From: Cloeon dipterum
Lineage: Eukaryota; Arthropoda; Insecta; Ephemeroptera; Baetidae
Assembly (NCBI RefSeq): GCF_949628265.1
Contig: NC_088787.1
Coordinates: 22,186,501 to 22,250,500, forward strand
Direction of reading: 5' to 3'
DNA length: 64,000 nt
Shown here: positions 38,401 through 51,200 of the stretch, one piece after another
Position numbering within the stretch: position 1 is the stretch's first letter
How the letters are laid out: the number at the start of each line of letters is the position of its first letter
The notes under the pieces: generated by a model
The model's database searches: none
What the model was told of the DNA's origin: nothing
The model's input: only the letters and a program-made list of their open reading frames with translations
Made by a program: the position numbers and the translations under genes

Positions 38401-41400
38401 GAGGATGTTTTATTGTAATTTGTGATTAATTTCATGATTTGTTGATTAATAATTCGTTTAAGGAATGATAGATGAAAATAATTTTTAAGATATATGTTTG
38501 ATTTTAAAATTGAGTTGAAATCCGTTTAGAGTTTTGGATAAAATTTAGTTAAATTTTCAATTCACCTTCAAGTCTGAACTTACTGCAAAAATGAATTTTT
38601 AATAATTAAATATCAAATGATCCACAAAAGAGATGATTTACGTTGTGCCATCCTTCACATCCCCATGCGCACTCTGTCAGTGCACGAGTTAAAACTCACT
38701 TGCGAGTCTTGAGAGTGAGTGAGTGAGTGGACGAATGCTGCAATAAACGACGCGCGATAATACAATAAATACTCACTTTCCTGCATGTACTGTATTTACA
38801 CGACGAGGTGCATGAAGGCTTCGTTTAAGCCGCACGTTGGCCGCCGCTGATAGATAAGACGCCGCCGCGATTTTTACAGCCTTTGGATGCGATGCGCTCT
38901 GTTATTATTTCAAACTTATTATTTGAACAGCTGCTATACGATATAAATAAAAATTTATTACAAAGAGACGGATTTATCACCTCGAGCATCGGCGCTTGGA
39001 CGAAAGCAAAACCGAGCGCGGCAATTATTTCCTTTGCCTCCTTTGCCCGTACCCAACAGACGCTCAATTTTTCGGCTCTTAGCACAGATGAAAAATTGCT
39101 CTTCTCGCGGCTAGCTAATCTTCTTGCGGGTCAAATTTACGCCTAAGAGGAATTTGATTAACTTTTATCTAACTTTAGAGAGCTCGCAAAAAAGGTGCGC
39201 ATTTGAAAATCTGTGCCAGCCGTTTCTCACCACAAACAAGAAATTTCATAGAAATTGGTGCTCGGAATTCATGCTTGTTGCTGACTCGCTAAGAGTTCTT
39301 TTTTTACTTTTGATTGGTTAGGCGTCAAAGCAATTTAGCACAAAGAGAATGGGCGGGAAATGCAATCAATCAGGCAAGTCACCCAAACACTTAGCGGGTA
39401 GTGGAAATAACCTTGTGGTGTCAAGGGGTGTTAATTCAAGTCGATGTCGCACAAAATAAACCAGTTCCCAGTCTCTTGCAACTACTAAGTGTGAAACCCC
39501 ATTTTTCTTTTTGTAGGGCAATGATTCAAACATTGGTCGTTTCAAAGGAAATGTCCAGAATTGATACTCTTCATAAAAGAGTACTCCCTATGAATCAATC
39601 AACAATATTTCCTTTCATTCGGTTTGTTGCGGCCTTTGAACTTCAGCCACTCACAAAATTAGTAATATGGTACCACTGGCCTTTTGAAAAAAATATTGCA
39701 AACAGATTTGAATTTTAAATAATGATATTTAATAATGAAATAGCGCGTTTTTGCAAAAAAAAATATTACTGAGCAATGACGATGATGACCGATTTTCGAT
39801 TTCTTTAGAGCAATCAACTTTAAGTGAAAACATTTCATCTTTGCACATATATTTGCAAAACTATAATTGTTTGAAATTTGCAAATATTATGTTATTGCGG
39901 AACTTTTTTCCCTTCACTTGAGATGAGCAGGATTCTCTTTAATCAGGAGGAATTTCAATGCTCCATAATTTATCAGCAAATAATTGACTTGAGGAAGCCT
40001 AAAAATTCCTTGCGCGGACAAACCGAAAGGGCAATCCACGATTGCCTGTGTGAAAATGAAATAAAAATAAACACAAACACACCAGGCTGGTCAGTGTTTT
40101 GGCCACAAAAGCAAAACTCGGAAGATCAAAGCGGCCATACCGCCCTTTATTTTTCTGCTTTTGATGCAATAATCACGGTGATTACGCTCCGGCGAGAGCA
40201 GAGTGCAGAGGAGAGGAGAAAGAGCGCGCGGCAAGCGTTCTGCCTGCGTTCTGTTCGCTCTTGCTCGCTCGCTCTTTCACTTGGAGCAGAGTTAGTTTCA
40301 CTGTGTGTGTTATGACAATAGCTGGGGCGGCGGTAATTAACGGGGCGTCGTCGTTCGCTACACCAGGGGCACAAAGGGACTGACTGAGGAGGCAAGCGGC
40401 GGCAAAAGTCGTACGTCGTCGCCGCCGTCGACAAGCCGAGTGCTTGAAAATCGATGCCAAGCAAAGCAGCCAGCGCCCGCCCGGCTGCTCTGACAATAAA
40501 GAAAACGCTCAGCGTGTTTTGTCACCGGCTTTTCTGCATTTATGTACGACGACGCGAAAATTTTCTCTCGACGCTCAAATGCTTTTCTTTCAACATAAAA
40601 TACAGCCACGATAAGTTTTGAAGTTCAGACTATATCGTATAAGGCAACATTTTGTGTGGAAAGTTTGCTCTATATGAAGCGTCCATCACAACTGGATGAC
40701 ACAAGTAGTGGCAAATTTTTAGCTCCTGTTTCGAGGTATTTTGGGTAAAAATTATTCAAATTTTCTTGTTTCAATTATAAAAATTGATTTTCATAAAATT
40801 ACTGATGAAACATTATGTAACACATTTTTTCCTGCTTACGCAAATGGAATATTGTTACTGCAAAATAACCCTTGGTTTTTGACAGCAGAAGTTTAAGTAA
40901 AATTCTTCCAGGGTTGATTTTCTCATCGTTCAAATTTGTTCTGAACGAAAACGACGGATTTTTTGTCCGCAGCTCGTTATTTTGCAAATTTAATCCTCTT
41001 TTTTCCTCCCAGTGGGTGTGTGGGATCAGCGGGGGAGCAGGGAAATGCAGCCCCCGTCCGCATCATCGCCCCAGGTGGTGCACTCGCGATATGCCAGGGG
41101 GTCGTCAAAAGTGCGTCAAAAGACATCAGCCAGTCAAAAATTTGATGATGTCTCCTTTGAAAAAAGCACGGAGAGTGCGAGGAACAAAAGGAAAATCGCG
41201 TCAGAGGTCGGTTTGCGCATTGCTATATTGGCATGGTGCAACAGCCCCATTTTTGCTATCTCCAATGCAGCAAATGTTCCACTTTGACGCAGCGTGAATG
41301 CAGATTCCTCGCTCAATATTTAGTCCAAACAAATGCTGTTATTCACTCAATATGGAAATTTATATATAAAAAAAACTTTAAGGAAAGAATCAAGAATCAC

Positions 41401-41847
41401 AAACTCGATTTGCAATAAAACGAACATCGATGGGCTGACTTATTATGACTCCAAAATGTAAAAATTGAATCAATAGACGATTTATTTAAAAAATTTATAG
41501 TTCCTCGAACCCATTTGCGATGGGAAATCGAGTGGAAGCCCCAACTTTTGGTGATCACCCACAAGAATGCGGCGAGGCGCGCTGGTGGACCATATAATTT
41601 ATTCGAGACGATTATTGGCCAAGCACGCGGAGCAACAGCAGCTTCTTCGACTGCTTCTCCGGCGTTATTATTACATTACCTGATGCTTTTTTATTACTGT
41701 GTTGCGGTCGCAGCATTGCTCCACGTCCGCGTGCACTCTGATTAAAAATTAGAAGCCAAGTGGGGGTGGAGAGAAGAGGCTCGACGGACCGGACTAGTTT
41801 TTCGGCTTTGGGTGGGTGGGCATGTGCCATAATAAAACAAAACTCAC
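32427..41847. other. No conserved gene seen
   Basis: Mixed composition with A+T-rich valleys (32,540-32,990, 33,420-33,860, 38,380-38,640) and CpG-rich islands. A minus-strand donor-like site (CATCAG|GTATGC) ends a CpG-rich block at 33,113/33,112, and a plus-strand donor-like AAG|GTAAGT lies at 36,968/36,969. Neither is paired with a convincing acceptor or coding frame. I see no transposon or RNA gene. Confidence 0.4.
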
Positions 41848-41970
41848 CAGATTCGGCCGCAGCCCTTTCGCGCGAGGTTGAACCCGGATTCGCATGAGTG
41901 CGGGAGTGAGAAAGAGTGGAGTGAGCCGCGCGTACGCCTCAATTTGCATCCTGGCCCAAAGACGAGGTTT
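41848..41970 (-). other. Candidate minus-strand exon with strong donor
   Basis: On the minus strand a G+C-rich segment ends in GCGGCCGAATCTG|GTGAGT at 41,848/41,847, a strong donor. The upstream end is not delimited. The sequence just upstream (minus sense) is A+T-richer and has no clean acceptor. It could be another alternative first exon of the hypothetical giant minus-strand gene. No protein family is recognisable. Confidence 0.25.
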
Positions 41971-42500
41971 GGGTTTAATGGACCTTCAAGTATTTTTAAT
42001 GGTTTAATTTGTGTGAAATTAGTCCATAAAAAGGAGATAAATAGCGGCAACAGTCAATTTTTTGATTGCAAAAAAATCATTTGAGCTCTTGTCTATATTC
42101 CATCAATTATGCATTATGTTAAAAAATATTGGAGTATAATAAATTCCTTTGAAATTCGCAAATTTTATAATATAAAAAAAAGGAAATTAATTGGTTCCGC
42201 CATTTCCCCACAAAAACTCTTTGATTGGTTGTGCGTTTTGGGACACAGGAATAGTGGTATTGTAACTTTCATTACTTTTTATTGCATTCAGCGACAGGGT
42301 TGGGCATTGCACGGTTGTAAGTGAGCGCAACAGCATAAGAGTGACACTATTTCCAGCAAACACGAGCGATGATCGGAAACAAATTGCGGGCGATGGCGTC
42401 AGTCGCAGGGCCGAGTCTCGGTGTGTGTTATCAGTGCATTGGCCGTTTCTTGGGCTGATCGCACGGCAGACTCTGAAGTAGCCGTGACAGTAATGAGTAA

Positions 42501-42521
42501 CGACGACGACGACGACGACGA
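42501..42521. repeat. (GAC)n trinucleotide run
   Basis: About seven GAC units in a block without a supported coding frame. Confidence 0.85.
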
Positions 42522-44937
42522 GGGCCACTGCACCAGGCGTGACAATAATTATTGCGTTACGCGCGCGTGCACGCAGTGCCGCCGATGCCAATTTGCGATT
42601 TTCCACGTGTGACTTCCATCGCCTCGGCCGCGCGGAGTAATTTAGGGTTTCGGACAAAACAATAATCAAGGTAGCCGAGTCCAAATAATATGCGCGCCCA
42701 TTGTTTCCCTCCCCGCTCGATCTCTATCGCTCTCTCGGCAGGAATAGCAGGAAAGAAGACAAGCGAGCAAGCCGGCTCATTAGGCTGCCTGTCTGCCAAA
42801 ACTTGATCAATAGCGCATCACCGGCCAATCGGTAACGATGCCTTGTATTTCGTTCAATGATTCTCTCCCTGGCAGCACATATATAGCGTTTTGTTCTTGC
42901 AGGTATTACCTCAACTCGGAAGAGCTGGGTCAATTCCTTTTTATATTATTTCAGGGTCCAATTTTAATCAATTTAATAGGCCTTCCAAAACTCACTTTTG
43001 GATGCAGCTCGTTTGGAACACAACAAAATTTTACGAGCAACTCCTTTTTCAGGCTCTAAATGATTTATCATGCAGTGAGCTCCATTGTGTCGGAAATCGC
43101 TTAAAATGACCATAACGAGAAATATGAAAGGGCGTTTAGTTAGAGTACTAATAAGGTTTGAAATCCTTTACTGACTCAAGGTCTTGCAGAGGTCTGTGAT
43201 TGAGACATTCACATGTCTTATCTAAAATTTTCCGTTTTTAGGCGAACGCTACAGGATTTCTGCTCCAATTCACACTCTTGGCTGAAAACTAAAGTATTGA
43301 AATCGCCGCAATTCCAGCATTGTGAAAAGCGATAAATTTAGTTGATCTGATTTAAACGTCAAAACGACTCGCAGAGTAAACTCCATTAGCCCCCCGTCTG
43401 TCACGCTGCTTTTCCACTATTTTTATTTTTCAATTCGCAAGCGGAGATCGATCCACATTCTCCCTGGGGCGAAAATAATAGGCATTATGCACAACGCAAG
43501 ACAAAAGACTCATTCTCCTGTCTCTCTAGAATGCGTCATGCACCATTGGGCCGAAACGCGCTGCAAAATAAAAGAACTGCGGAGAGAGAGAGAGAATAAA
43601 ATGATTTCTTTCTCTCCTCGCCCGCCACTCGCGGCACCAGAAAAATAGGAAAAAACAGCGTCTGATGCGCGAGAAATAAAAAATCGCGGCTTCTACACAA
43701 CGGGATGATTATTATTTTTCGACATGAGGCGATTACTTTTTATGGCTCTTGAGAGTAATTTACATGAGTGTAGGGTATCCAGTTTGGTCGCAGACCATTT
43801 GGGCACAATTATCACGCTCCATTAGCAAAATTAATCAAACTGCCCGAATTAGCAGACCTGACTTTTGACTCGCTCCCCATACTAATAAAAAATAAGGGGT
43901 TAAGCATTGGATGGAATTTTTCAAATTATGTTTAAATCGAATAGATTAATTTGACGGGAAAGCAAGGCACATAAAAGTTTGCCTGGTTTGTCTCTTTTGG
44001 TAGACACCAATGTTTCCACAACAATTTACAGATTGTAGGTTGGAAAAAGAAAGAGCGGCTGGCGTGGTGAGTGAGTGGCCAGGTTTCGTACGTATTTTTT
44101 ATGGGTGACCATACATGACATTCCACTCGGCGGCTGGCGAAGACACGCGCTGCGTGCCTCAAAAGTAAACTGCTGAAGTAATGGGACGTTTGTAAACATT
44201 AGCGCTCGGAATCCGCCAGACCCACCGGCCATCCAGTCCGAGAGAGCCTTCACTCACTTACTCACTGACTGGCGAATAAAAACATCAAAACATTGTCTGT
44301 CTGGTGGGCGAGCAGAGCCACCCGAACCCTCCAAGACGAGTCACCCGATACTCGGCCGCGATTTGGTTTCAAGCTGAAGGCAAATTTCTGCAAAGTTGGA
44401 ATCTCTGCCGTGAAAGGTATCGGGTTGACAAGAAAAACTATCTTCTAACGGCTGTTAATTTTGCACAGAGGAGCAGTGTTCCTTTAGTGCACTAAACACG
44501 CCATGTGTTCATGACGCTTGGAAGTATTATTTTGAATTGTTATCTTTCTTCAAATATACTAGTTCTTTTTATCTAACCAAAATTTCTATAGAGTTGGTTT
44601 GTGGTTAATCTTAAAAAGACTCGATTATATTAATTGATAGGAATGTAACATCTAGATCGTGATTTATTATTCAATTATTCCTGCAAATTACTCTTCATGA
44701 AAAAAATTCCTGTCTGATTTTTTAAAAATTTAAATAAATGAATTTAAATATCGATCTACTATTTTTGCTGCAGAAAAAACCTCCTAAAATCCAAGGCACG
44801 AGAGTTTGCAGAGCACTTGGCGCCATCTGCTCGTCGACGGTCAAAGTTCCGAGCGGTGTTGGCAATATTTTCGCAACGCGCGCACCCCTCGCAGGGAGCT
44901 TAGCATTCTTGCTCAAGCGATTTTAATGTTTACTCAC

Positions 44938-44986
44938 CCTAAAGAGCCAGCTCGTCGCTTCTGGATGACTTTGTTGGCATCACTCC
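44938..44986 (-). other. Candidate 49-nt internal microexon
   Basis: On the minus strand a strong acceptor (CATTTTGTTTGTTCTTGCAG, ending at 44,987) and a strong donor (GG|GTGAGTAAAC, GT at 44,937-44,936) bracket 49 nt. The frame starting at the third base is open and reads SDANKVIQKRRAGSL, a basic hydrophilic stretch. The other two frames contain stops. Its length (49) is not a multiple of three. It lies upstream in the minus sense of both recursive splice candidates, as expected if the same gene runs leftwards. I do not recognise the peptide. Opposed good splice sites this close are unlikely but not impossible by chance. Confidence 0.45.
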
Positions 44987-47650
44987 CTGCAAGAACAAAC
45001 AAAATGAATGAATGCGTGCACCAGGGCTAGAGAGACGAGACGGAAAACGAGATTTTTACGAGCTATAAGCTGAGGGAGGCAATCGCGCCAACCCCCAACG
45101 ACTCTAGTTGCTGCCAAAAATCACAGGTGGCCGATTTATTACGTGCGACCACCACGCCCTGACAACAACGACACAATAGCAGGATTTAATATCATGTTAA
45201 AAGTGATTTTTTTTCTAATCAAGGAAAATATCCAAATACAAGCGGAACAAGAGGTCCCATAGTAACACACTATAATCATGCGTAAAGGGTTGACAAGGTT
45301 GAATTTTTTTTGCTTATTTTGTTATACTATGATGCCTTAGTTGCTGCAGTAATTGAATAACATTAATATAAAAACTGACTTTAAAAAAATCTAACTAGCT
45401 TTGAAATAAAAAGCGTCATGTCATGTATATTTTTGAAAACCAACAAAAGTATTAGGAAAGTAGTGAATTTTCTTGCAAAATGTTGCATTTTTCATGGGAA
45501 TCAATGAAAATTGCAAACAAGAAGCAAGACTTAAAAGAAGAACGACCGTTTACAGAACACTGTCGATATTTTGAATTTTTAATTCTCTTCTCAGAAGCAA
45601 AAGAATGTCATGAGACGAGAACAGAAATCCCCATTTCGTCCGTCTCGCGAGTGATATGCAGCACGAGACGTGCATGCATGCACACAAAGGTATATAAATG
45701 TGAAAACCAGAGAAGAAATGACCGAGATTGTTATCCGCGCAATAAACGTAGAAAAAGGTTTGTCCGCGCGCTGTGATATATGTACAGGCATCTATGTATG
45801 TAAGTATTTTGTGTTCATGCAGAGCAGGGACATAAAAACAATGGGGGCGATAGGTGCCCTGTTAGCCGAGGTGATGCCGATCTTATCGTCGCGGCAGCCA
45901 CCAATTCCCCAGCTGCCGCGGCAATCTCCGAAAGAGGCTGCTGCACGAATGGGTTCGTTTTTTTATTTTCATATTATATATTTTCACTTTTCATAGCAAT
46001 AGTCGTATGGAAATGCACGGTCGGCCGCACTTTCGGCTCACCTTGCCAGCCCACATCTGGTGGGCAATTTGCTTCCTGCGCCGCTGCGTTTTATCTCACC
46101 CTCACATCGCGGACAGATGCACTTTTAATTCAAATGTTGCTGCTTGCTCCTTTACCGCTGGCCCCCTTTTCACAACCTCGTTCCTCGCTCGACGCATTGC
46201 TATTATGATCACGTTCAACGAAACAAAATTTGAGCTCGCACACAAAACGGTTTTGCTCCATTCCGGCTCTAGGATTCTTCTTTCCAGTTTCCGGAGCGAG
46301 TATAAATTTTAAAAGAGCTACGAGCTACCAGCTTTAAAATGAATACTTCACTCAAACGTAAAAAAGATCGTCAAAATATAATGTGCGTACGCGCCTTATA
46401 ATCGTATTTCAAGTGAAAACGGCCTCGTTGGAGTAACTGTTGCAGAGCAACAATCCGCAATGAAATGGAAGTTAAAAGTGTTTGGGCGCAGCAAATAATT
46501 TTAGCACCGCATTGTTCCGTTTGATTTCCGTGGGAATTTCAGCTACACCTTACTCCAGACACGATTTATGGGCAATTCTAAGCCAAGTGAATTACAGCTA
46601 AATTTTTACCAAATGAAAAGAAAAGAATGGATGGAAGTTTAGAGACATTTTGAAAAATAAACCTAAAATTTATTACGGTACCGAATGCGAATTTTATTGA
46701 ACGCTTGCTCCTTTAAACAAATTGGTTTGGACAGCATTTTATAAACGGATTCACTAAATATCGGAAGAATACAACCGATTAAAAAAAACGTAATAAAAAT
46801 ATTAAATTATGGTCAAATAGTGCTACGATATTCAGAAAAACGTTTTATTAATGCTTTTTTAACTTCCTAATTGTTAAATATAGGTGAAGTTGAACAAAAA
46901 TAAAAGTTTTGGCTCGTAAAAATCAGCCTGTGTGCAGTTAGCCAGGCGAAGGGCCAAAAACCGGCAAAACTCCACATCTTTGCGGCTGCGGAGCAAAGAA
47001 GTCATTACGCGGGGGTACGAGTGCGGGGCAGAGACGCGGCGGATTCAAAAAGCAAGCCGCATTCCCGCGACGATGACACTTGACCCCGTGCAGTAGGGCA
47101 CCACCAGGACCACCCACTTCCACGTGTGTATGTGTGTGTGTGTCTGTTAAAGTGAAGTAAAGTGAAGCAAAGGAAGAAACGAGCCAAGCAGAGCGTTTGC
47201 AGCCTCCTTATCACCCATTGTTTTTGAAAAAGCAACTCTCTCGTTCCGTCTCTGTCTTTACATACTTAAGCTTGTATATGTATACGTTAGGTACACACAT
47301 AAATACGCTGGCATTGTGTTCCAAACATTACTCGAATAACATAAAGCTGCAAGAAAACAATGCACAATATAAACGCGACGACAAAATAAAAGAATGCATG
47401 CACACAGCCAGCCAGCTCAGCCAGCCAGTCAGCGATCTATGTTTTAAAGTGTGTTTCTGCCCTACAACAGCCATTTTTTCGTCCGGCCTTTTTCGCACGG
47501 CTCAACTTTGCCACCTGGCCACTGGGTGCGTACCGAGCCATTCATGATTAGATACAAAAGCGGATCTTTCATGTTTGAATGAGACCCGAGGAATGTTTTT
47601 ATGCTTTTATATTGTTCAGGATCTAAAAAAAAGAATTTACTAATAATTAA
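44987..47650. other. No conserved gene seen
   Basis: Mixed DNA, A+T-rich at about 45,180-45,500 and 46,600-46,920. A minus-strand donor-like site, GGCAAG|GTGAGC, lies at about 46,036, without a good acceptor. No RNA gene or repeat family is recognised. Confidence 0.4.
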
Positions 47651-48260
47651 AAATTATTTGATTTAGCTATTTCTCCTGTTGCCTCATATGGTATTGAAGC
47701 TGTCTGGAAATACTTGACTTTAAAAGACTTAAATAATCTTGAATGTGCTAAGTCTAGATTTTTTAAGAAAGCCTTATGTGTCGATAAGAGAATTAAATCA
47801 AGATTTGTATATGATCTAGTTGAGACTGATTATTTTGTAAATGACTTAAAGACAAAATTCTCCCTGCCAGACACACCTGTTTATATTAAATTCTTGGATA
47901 ATATGATGCATAAAAAACAAAATATTCACCCTAATTTTTACAGTACCCCAGCTATGATAAACAAGAACTGGTGGCTACCCTATTGTAAAGATCGAAGTGT
48001 TTTTACGAGATACTCTTTCCATGGTTATCATTTTCTGTTATGTAAAGACAAACGTTTCCATCTAGATGTTTCTGCTAATTGTGTTTGCCAATTCTGCGAT
48101 GAAAGCGGTATAGAAATGTATCATTTCCTCAATTGTAAAAATAATACAACTACCTTATTTCAAGCTGCTAAATATAAGAAATTGCAGTTAAATAATATCG
48201 TTATATAATGTACTCTGTGTTGTACACCGTTGGTGTCTAATATAATAAATAATAATAATT
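47651..48260 (+). mobile_element. 5'-truncated non-LTR retrotransposon (ORF2 C-terminus and 3' end)
   Basis: A frame open from 47,651 to the stop at 48,206-48,208 encodes the region that follows the reverse-transcriptase domain of LINE-type ORF2 proteins. It has a SPVASYGIEAVW segment near its start, a Lys-rich helical stretch, and near the end a Cys-Cys-His-Cys knuckle (CQFC, then H and C in MYHFLNC at about 48,092-48,139). The RT catalytic core and endonuclease are absent, so it is 5'-truncated, the usual product of incomplete target-primed reverse transcription. About 50 bp after the stop the sequence ends in a TAATAAATAATAATAAT tail. The frame is intact, suggesting a fairly young insertion or chance preservation. 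The clade is unresolved. No clear target-site duplication could be seen because of the A+T-rich flanks. The fragment is not expected to be functional. Confidence 0.8.
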
Positions 48261-51200
48261 CATCTTTAGCCATTTTCGGCACAAAAAGCCTAGAGTGAAG
48301 CTTTAAAGTAAAAAATAACTCCCCCGTTCATTGCTAATTTCCTTGTCTAAAAATTGATAATATTTTTCCGTTATTTTTTTGCAAAGGTTAAGCAATTGAT
48401 TGCGCCCTCAAAATGTCACAAAAGATTGTTCTTTTTTCATGAGCAACAACTTATTTTTAATGGCGTTATTAAAATGAGCGTAGATAAAAAGACGCAGCTT
48501 TAGTTAATATATTCTAAGATTAAAAAAACAGGCAACATTGCGGGTCGAAAAATGAAGAAAATATTTTGACAACCAAACTGAATCGTTTTGCAACGTTATA
48601 CCTCCCACCACAACTTAATTTTCCATGGCCTCATTCTAAAATTTCAATCGGTTGTGTGTTTCAGGTAGGAAAAATTAAAAATGTTTGACAAAAAGTGAAC
48701 AGAGTTGAATTGAATTATTTGATGCTCTAAATAACTTGAAATGGATGCGCATATTACTGTAGCGATATTTATTGTTCGTTCATTGACCTTTTATTTTACA
48801 CTAGAATCAATTTAAGCTTGGAAGACATTTCCTACACCTAATTCGAAATTTATTTGCATATTTTAAGTGATATGTAAGCTCATGAATTGTGACCTATTTC
48901 AGCTCAATACCACTTGTATACTTCTCAAGAGGAAGAAGAAGGAAATGTTGATTATTATAAACCTAATTTCAGGAGGAAAAATATGTCCAACAAGGATCAA
49001 TTTCATTTCTCAAGCATTTGCTAGTGTTTTTCCCTGGCATTTGGCGAGAGACAGCGTGGCGATAAATCTGCGGCTTGGATGATTAATCGAGTCGGGAAGA
49101 AAACAATGAATTACTCTGCGCTCTGCGCTCGTCTTTCCGTTTTTCCCCATCCAGCGCAGGCAGCAGCTAGCACTAGCACACACGCGGATCTGGTTGTGGC
49201 CCTGAAGTGGCCCTTTCACTCAATGGAGCTTTTATTGCAGATCCTGTTAGACTGTAAATAAATAAGTCGTTAATTACGCGCGCCCACGCTCTCGTCGCCG
49301 CAACACTCGACTAATTAGAATATCAATTCAAGTGCACTCATCTCAGCAGGCACTAAATCTTCTGGCAAGCGAATAATTAGGCTCCAAGAACAGCCCCATT
49401 CAATTTGAATGTTAATTGCGTCAGGTAATTGGCTCCAGAGGAGTGCCATTTATCATAATTACAGGTCACTCACTCATGCATTTACAATAGAATTAGAAAT
49501 TGAATAGAAATAATAAGCAAGGAAGCCGTTTTTTAAGGGCTTAACTCCTTTTACTCCTTCAAATTGTACATCAATTGAAATCAATGAAGTCATTTATAAT
49601 TAATTTCAGGGTTTTACTAGGCTCTCTACGGGTCAACCGCAGTAACACCAACACAATTAATCAAAATATAAAACTATTTGCAATATTAAAATTGCTAAAA
49701 ATTGTTTTATGGCAACCTGTATCCCAAAACGAAATGAAAGCTAAAAATAGGCAAAACTGCAAATTAGCATTGCCATTAAATTTAGTGAGATAAGTGGCCT
49801 TACTTTTATCATTATATCAGTACAGTTAAACACAAGGCTAAATATTTTGATGAAAATAAAATTCAGCCCCAAAAATAGTTTTGATATAGCAAAATCTTTG
49901 TTAAATCACATTATCATTACTCATTTTAATATTTCAAAGAAATCTTGAATTTTTGTATTGGTTCATCTGTTCCGAGATGGGCAACCCACTTATAGAGAAC
50001 AACTCCCAAACATTTTTTGCCCCAATAACATTGCGAACGAATAACATGGGCGCACGAGCCTCATTGGAGGAAACCCAGTCTACCACAGCAGGGTATTTTA
50101 TTCATCCAATTCATCCCGTGAAATTAATACACGCATGCTGGAAAGGTGCAAAGCAGCAAGTAAGCGAGTCGCTTTCGCAATGGACACATGTCATTTCCAA
50201 CGTGGGCGCATCAGAACAAACTCTAACCCAAAACATACATAAACATCGCTCGGATTCTCCTATTGCAAAGTGCACGCAGAGCATAGAATGTGCTGTGCTC
50301 CCCAATTCGAGCCAATTTTCGAGTGTCATTAATAATTGTCAAAACGCGTAAGCGCGGTGATAACAGTAAAATTTGAATTTTTGAATGGTTATATCAATGT
50401 GAAAAAGCCTTATTCACCCTAAACACATATCATTAATCGAAAACTCAATTTTTCTTAGATAACTCCTATTTAAAACTCTCGAGCTGAAATATGATTATTT
50501 GCAAGGACATGGGGCGCTCTTTTGTTATGATACTCTGTAAATTTCTTTGGAAATTTTCTAGGAGGATGGATTTCTACCGAAAATCGATAACAATCTCGTT
50601 ATTTCACCAAGTTATACTTTAACAGTTCTTCCTTACAAAGGTCGTTTCTTTTATTGACCTGTCTGTCTTTTTTGCATAAATTAACTCCCAATGACTTTTA
50701 AAATAAAAATATGCATTAGATCTGTCCCCTCATCTCCTCAGTCAAGATTGGACTAGGCCTTAGTAAACACGTGACATCCGACGCACTGTTCTTCAAAGCG
50801 GTGGTCATCTTTCAGGTTGAGGACCCCTTTCAACAAAATCGGACCACGGCGGGGGTGAAACAGCGGGGTCGTGGATCTGATGTTTATCATGTGCTAAACA
50901 AGCGTTTGCAAAGCTAGGCCTCAGGGTGCAGCTTACCTGGTACACACTGCGTAGTTACAGCAGACATGGATGTCAGGACGCATACGTCACTAGAGCACTT
51001 TTCCTGCCGGGGAGGTCGCACCGTCAAAAGTCTAAAATCCACGAAAACACTCGGGTAAATTTGTAACAGCTTATCGACTGTTTACAGAATCGAAGCGGCC
51101 ATATTGGGTTGGTCTCGCGATGTGCGAGATGGGAGGCGAGCATTCTTATTGGACGGCGGCAACGTAGGCTTACCAGGCAGGGTTGAAGCTGTTTGCATCG

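Noticed and set aside
50930..50950. U1 snRNA-like CTTACCTGG
   Set aside because: The following bases do not match any part of U1 and no Sm site follows. It is better read as a minus-strand donor-like word.
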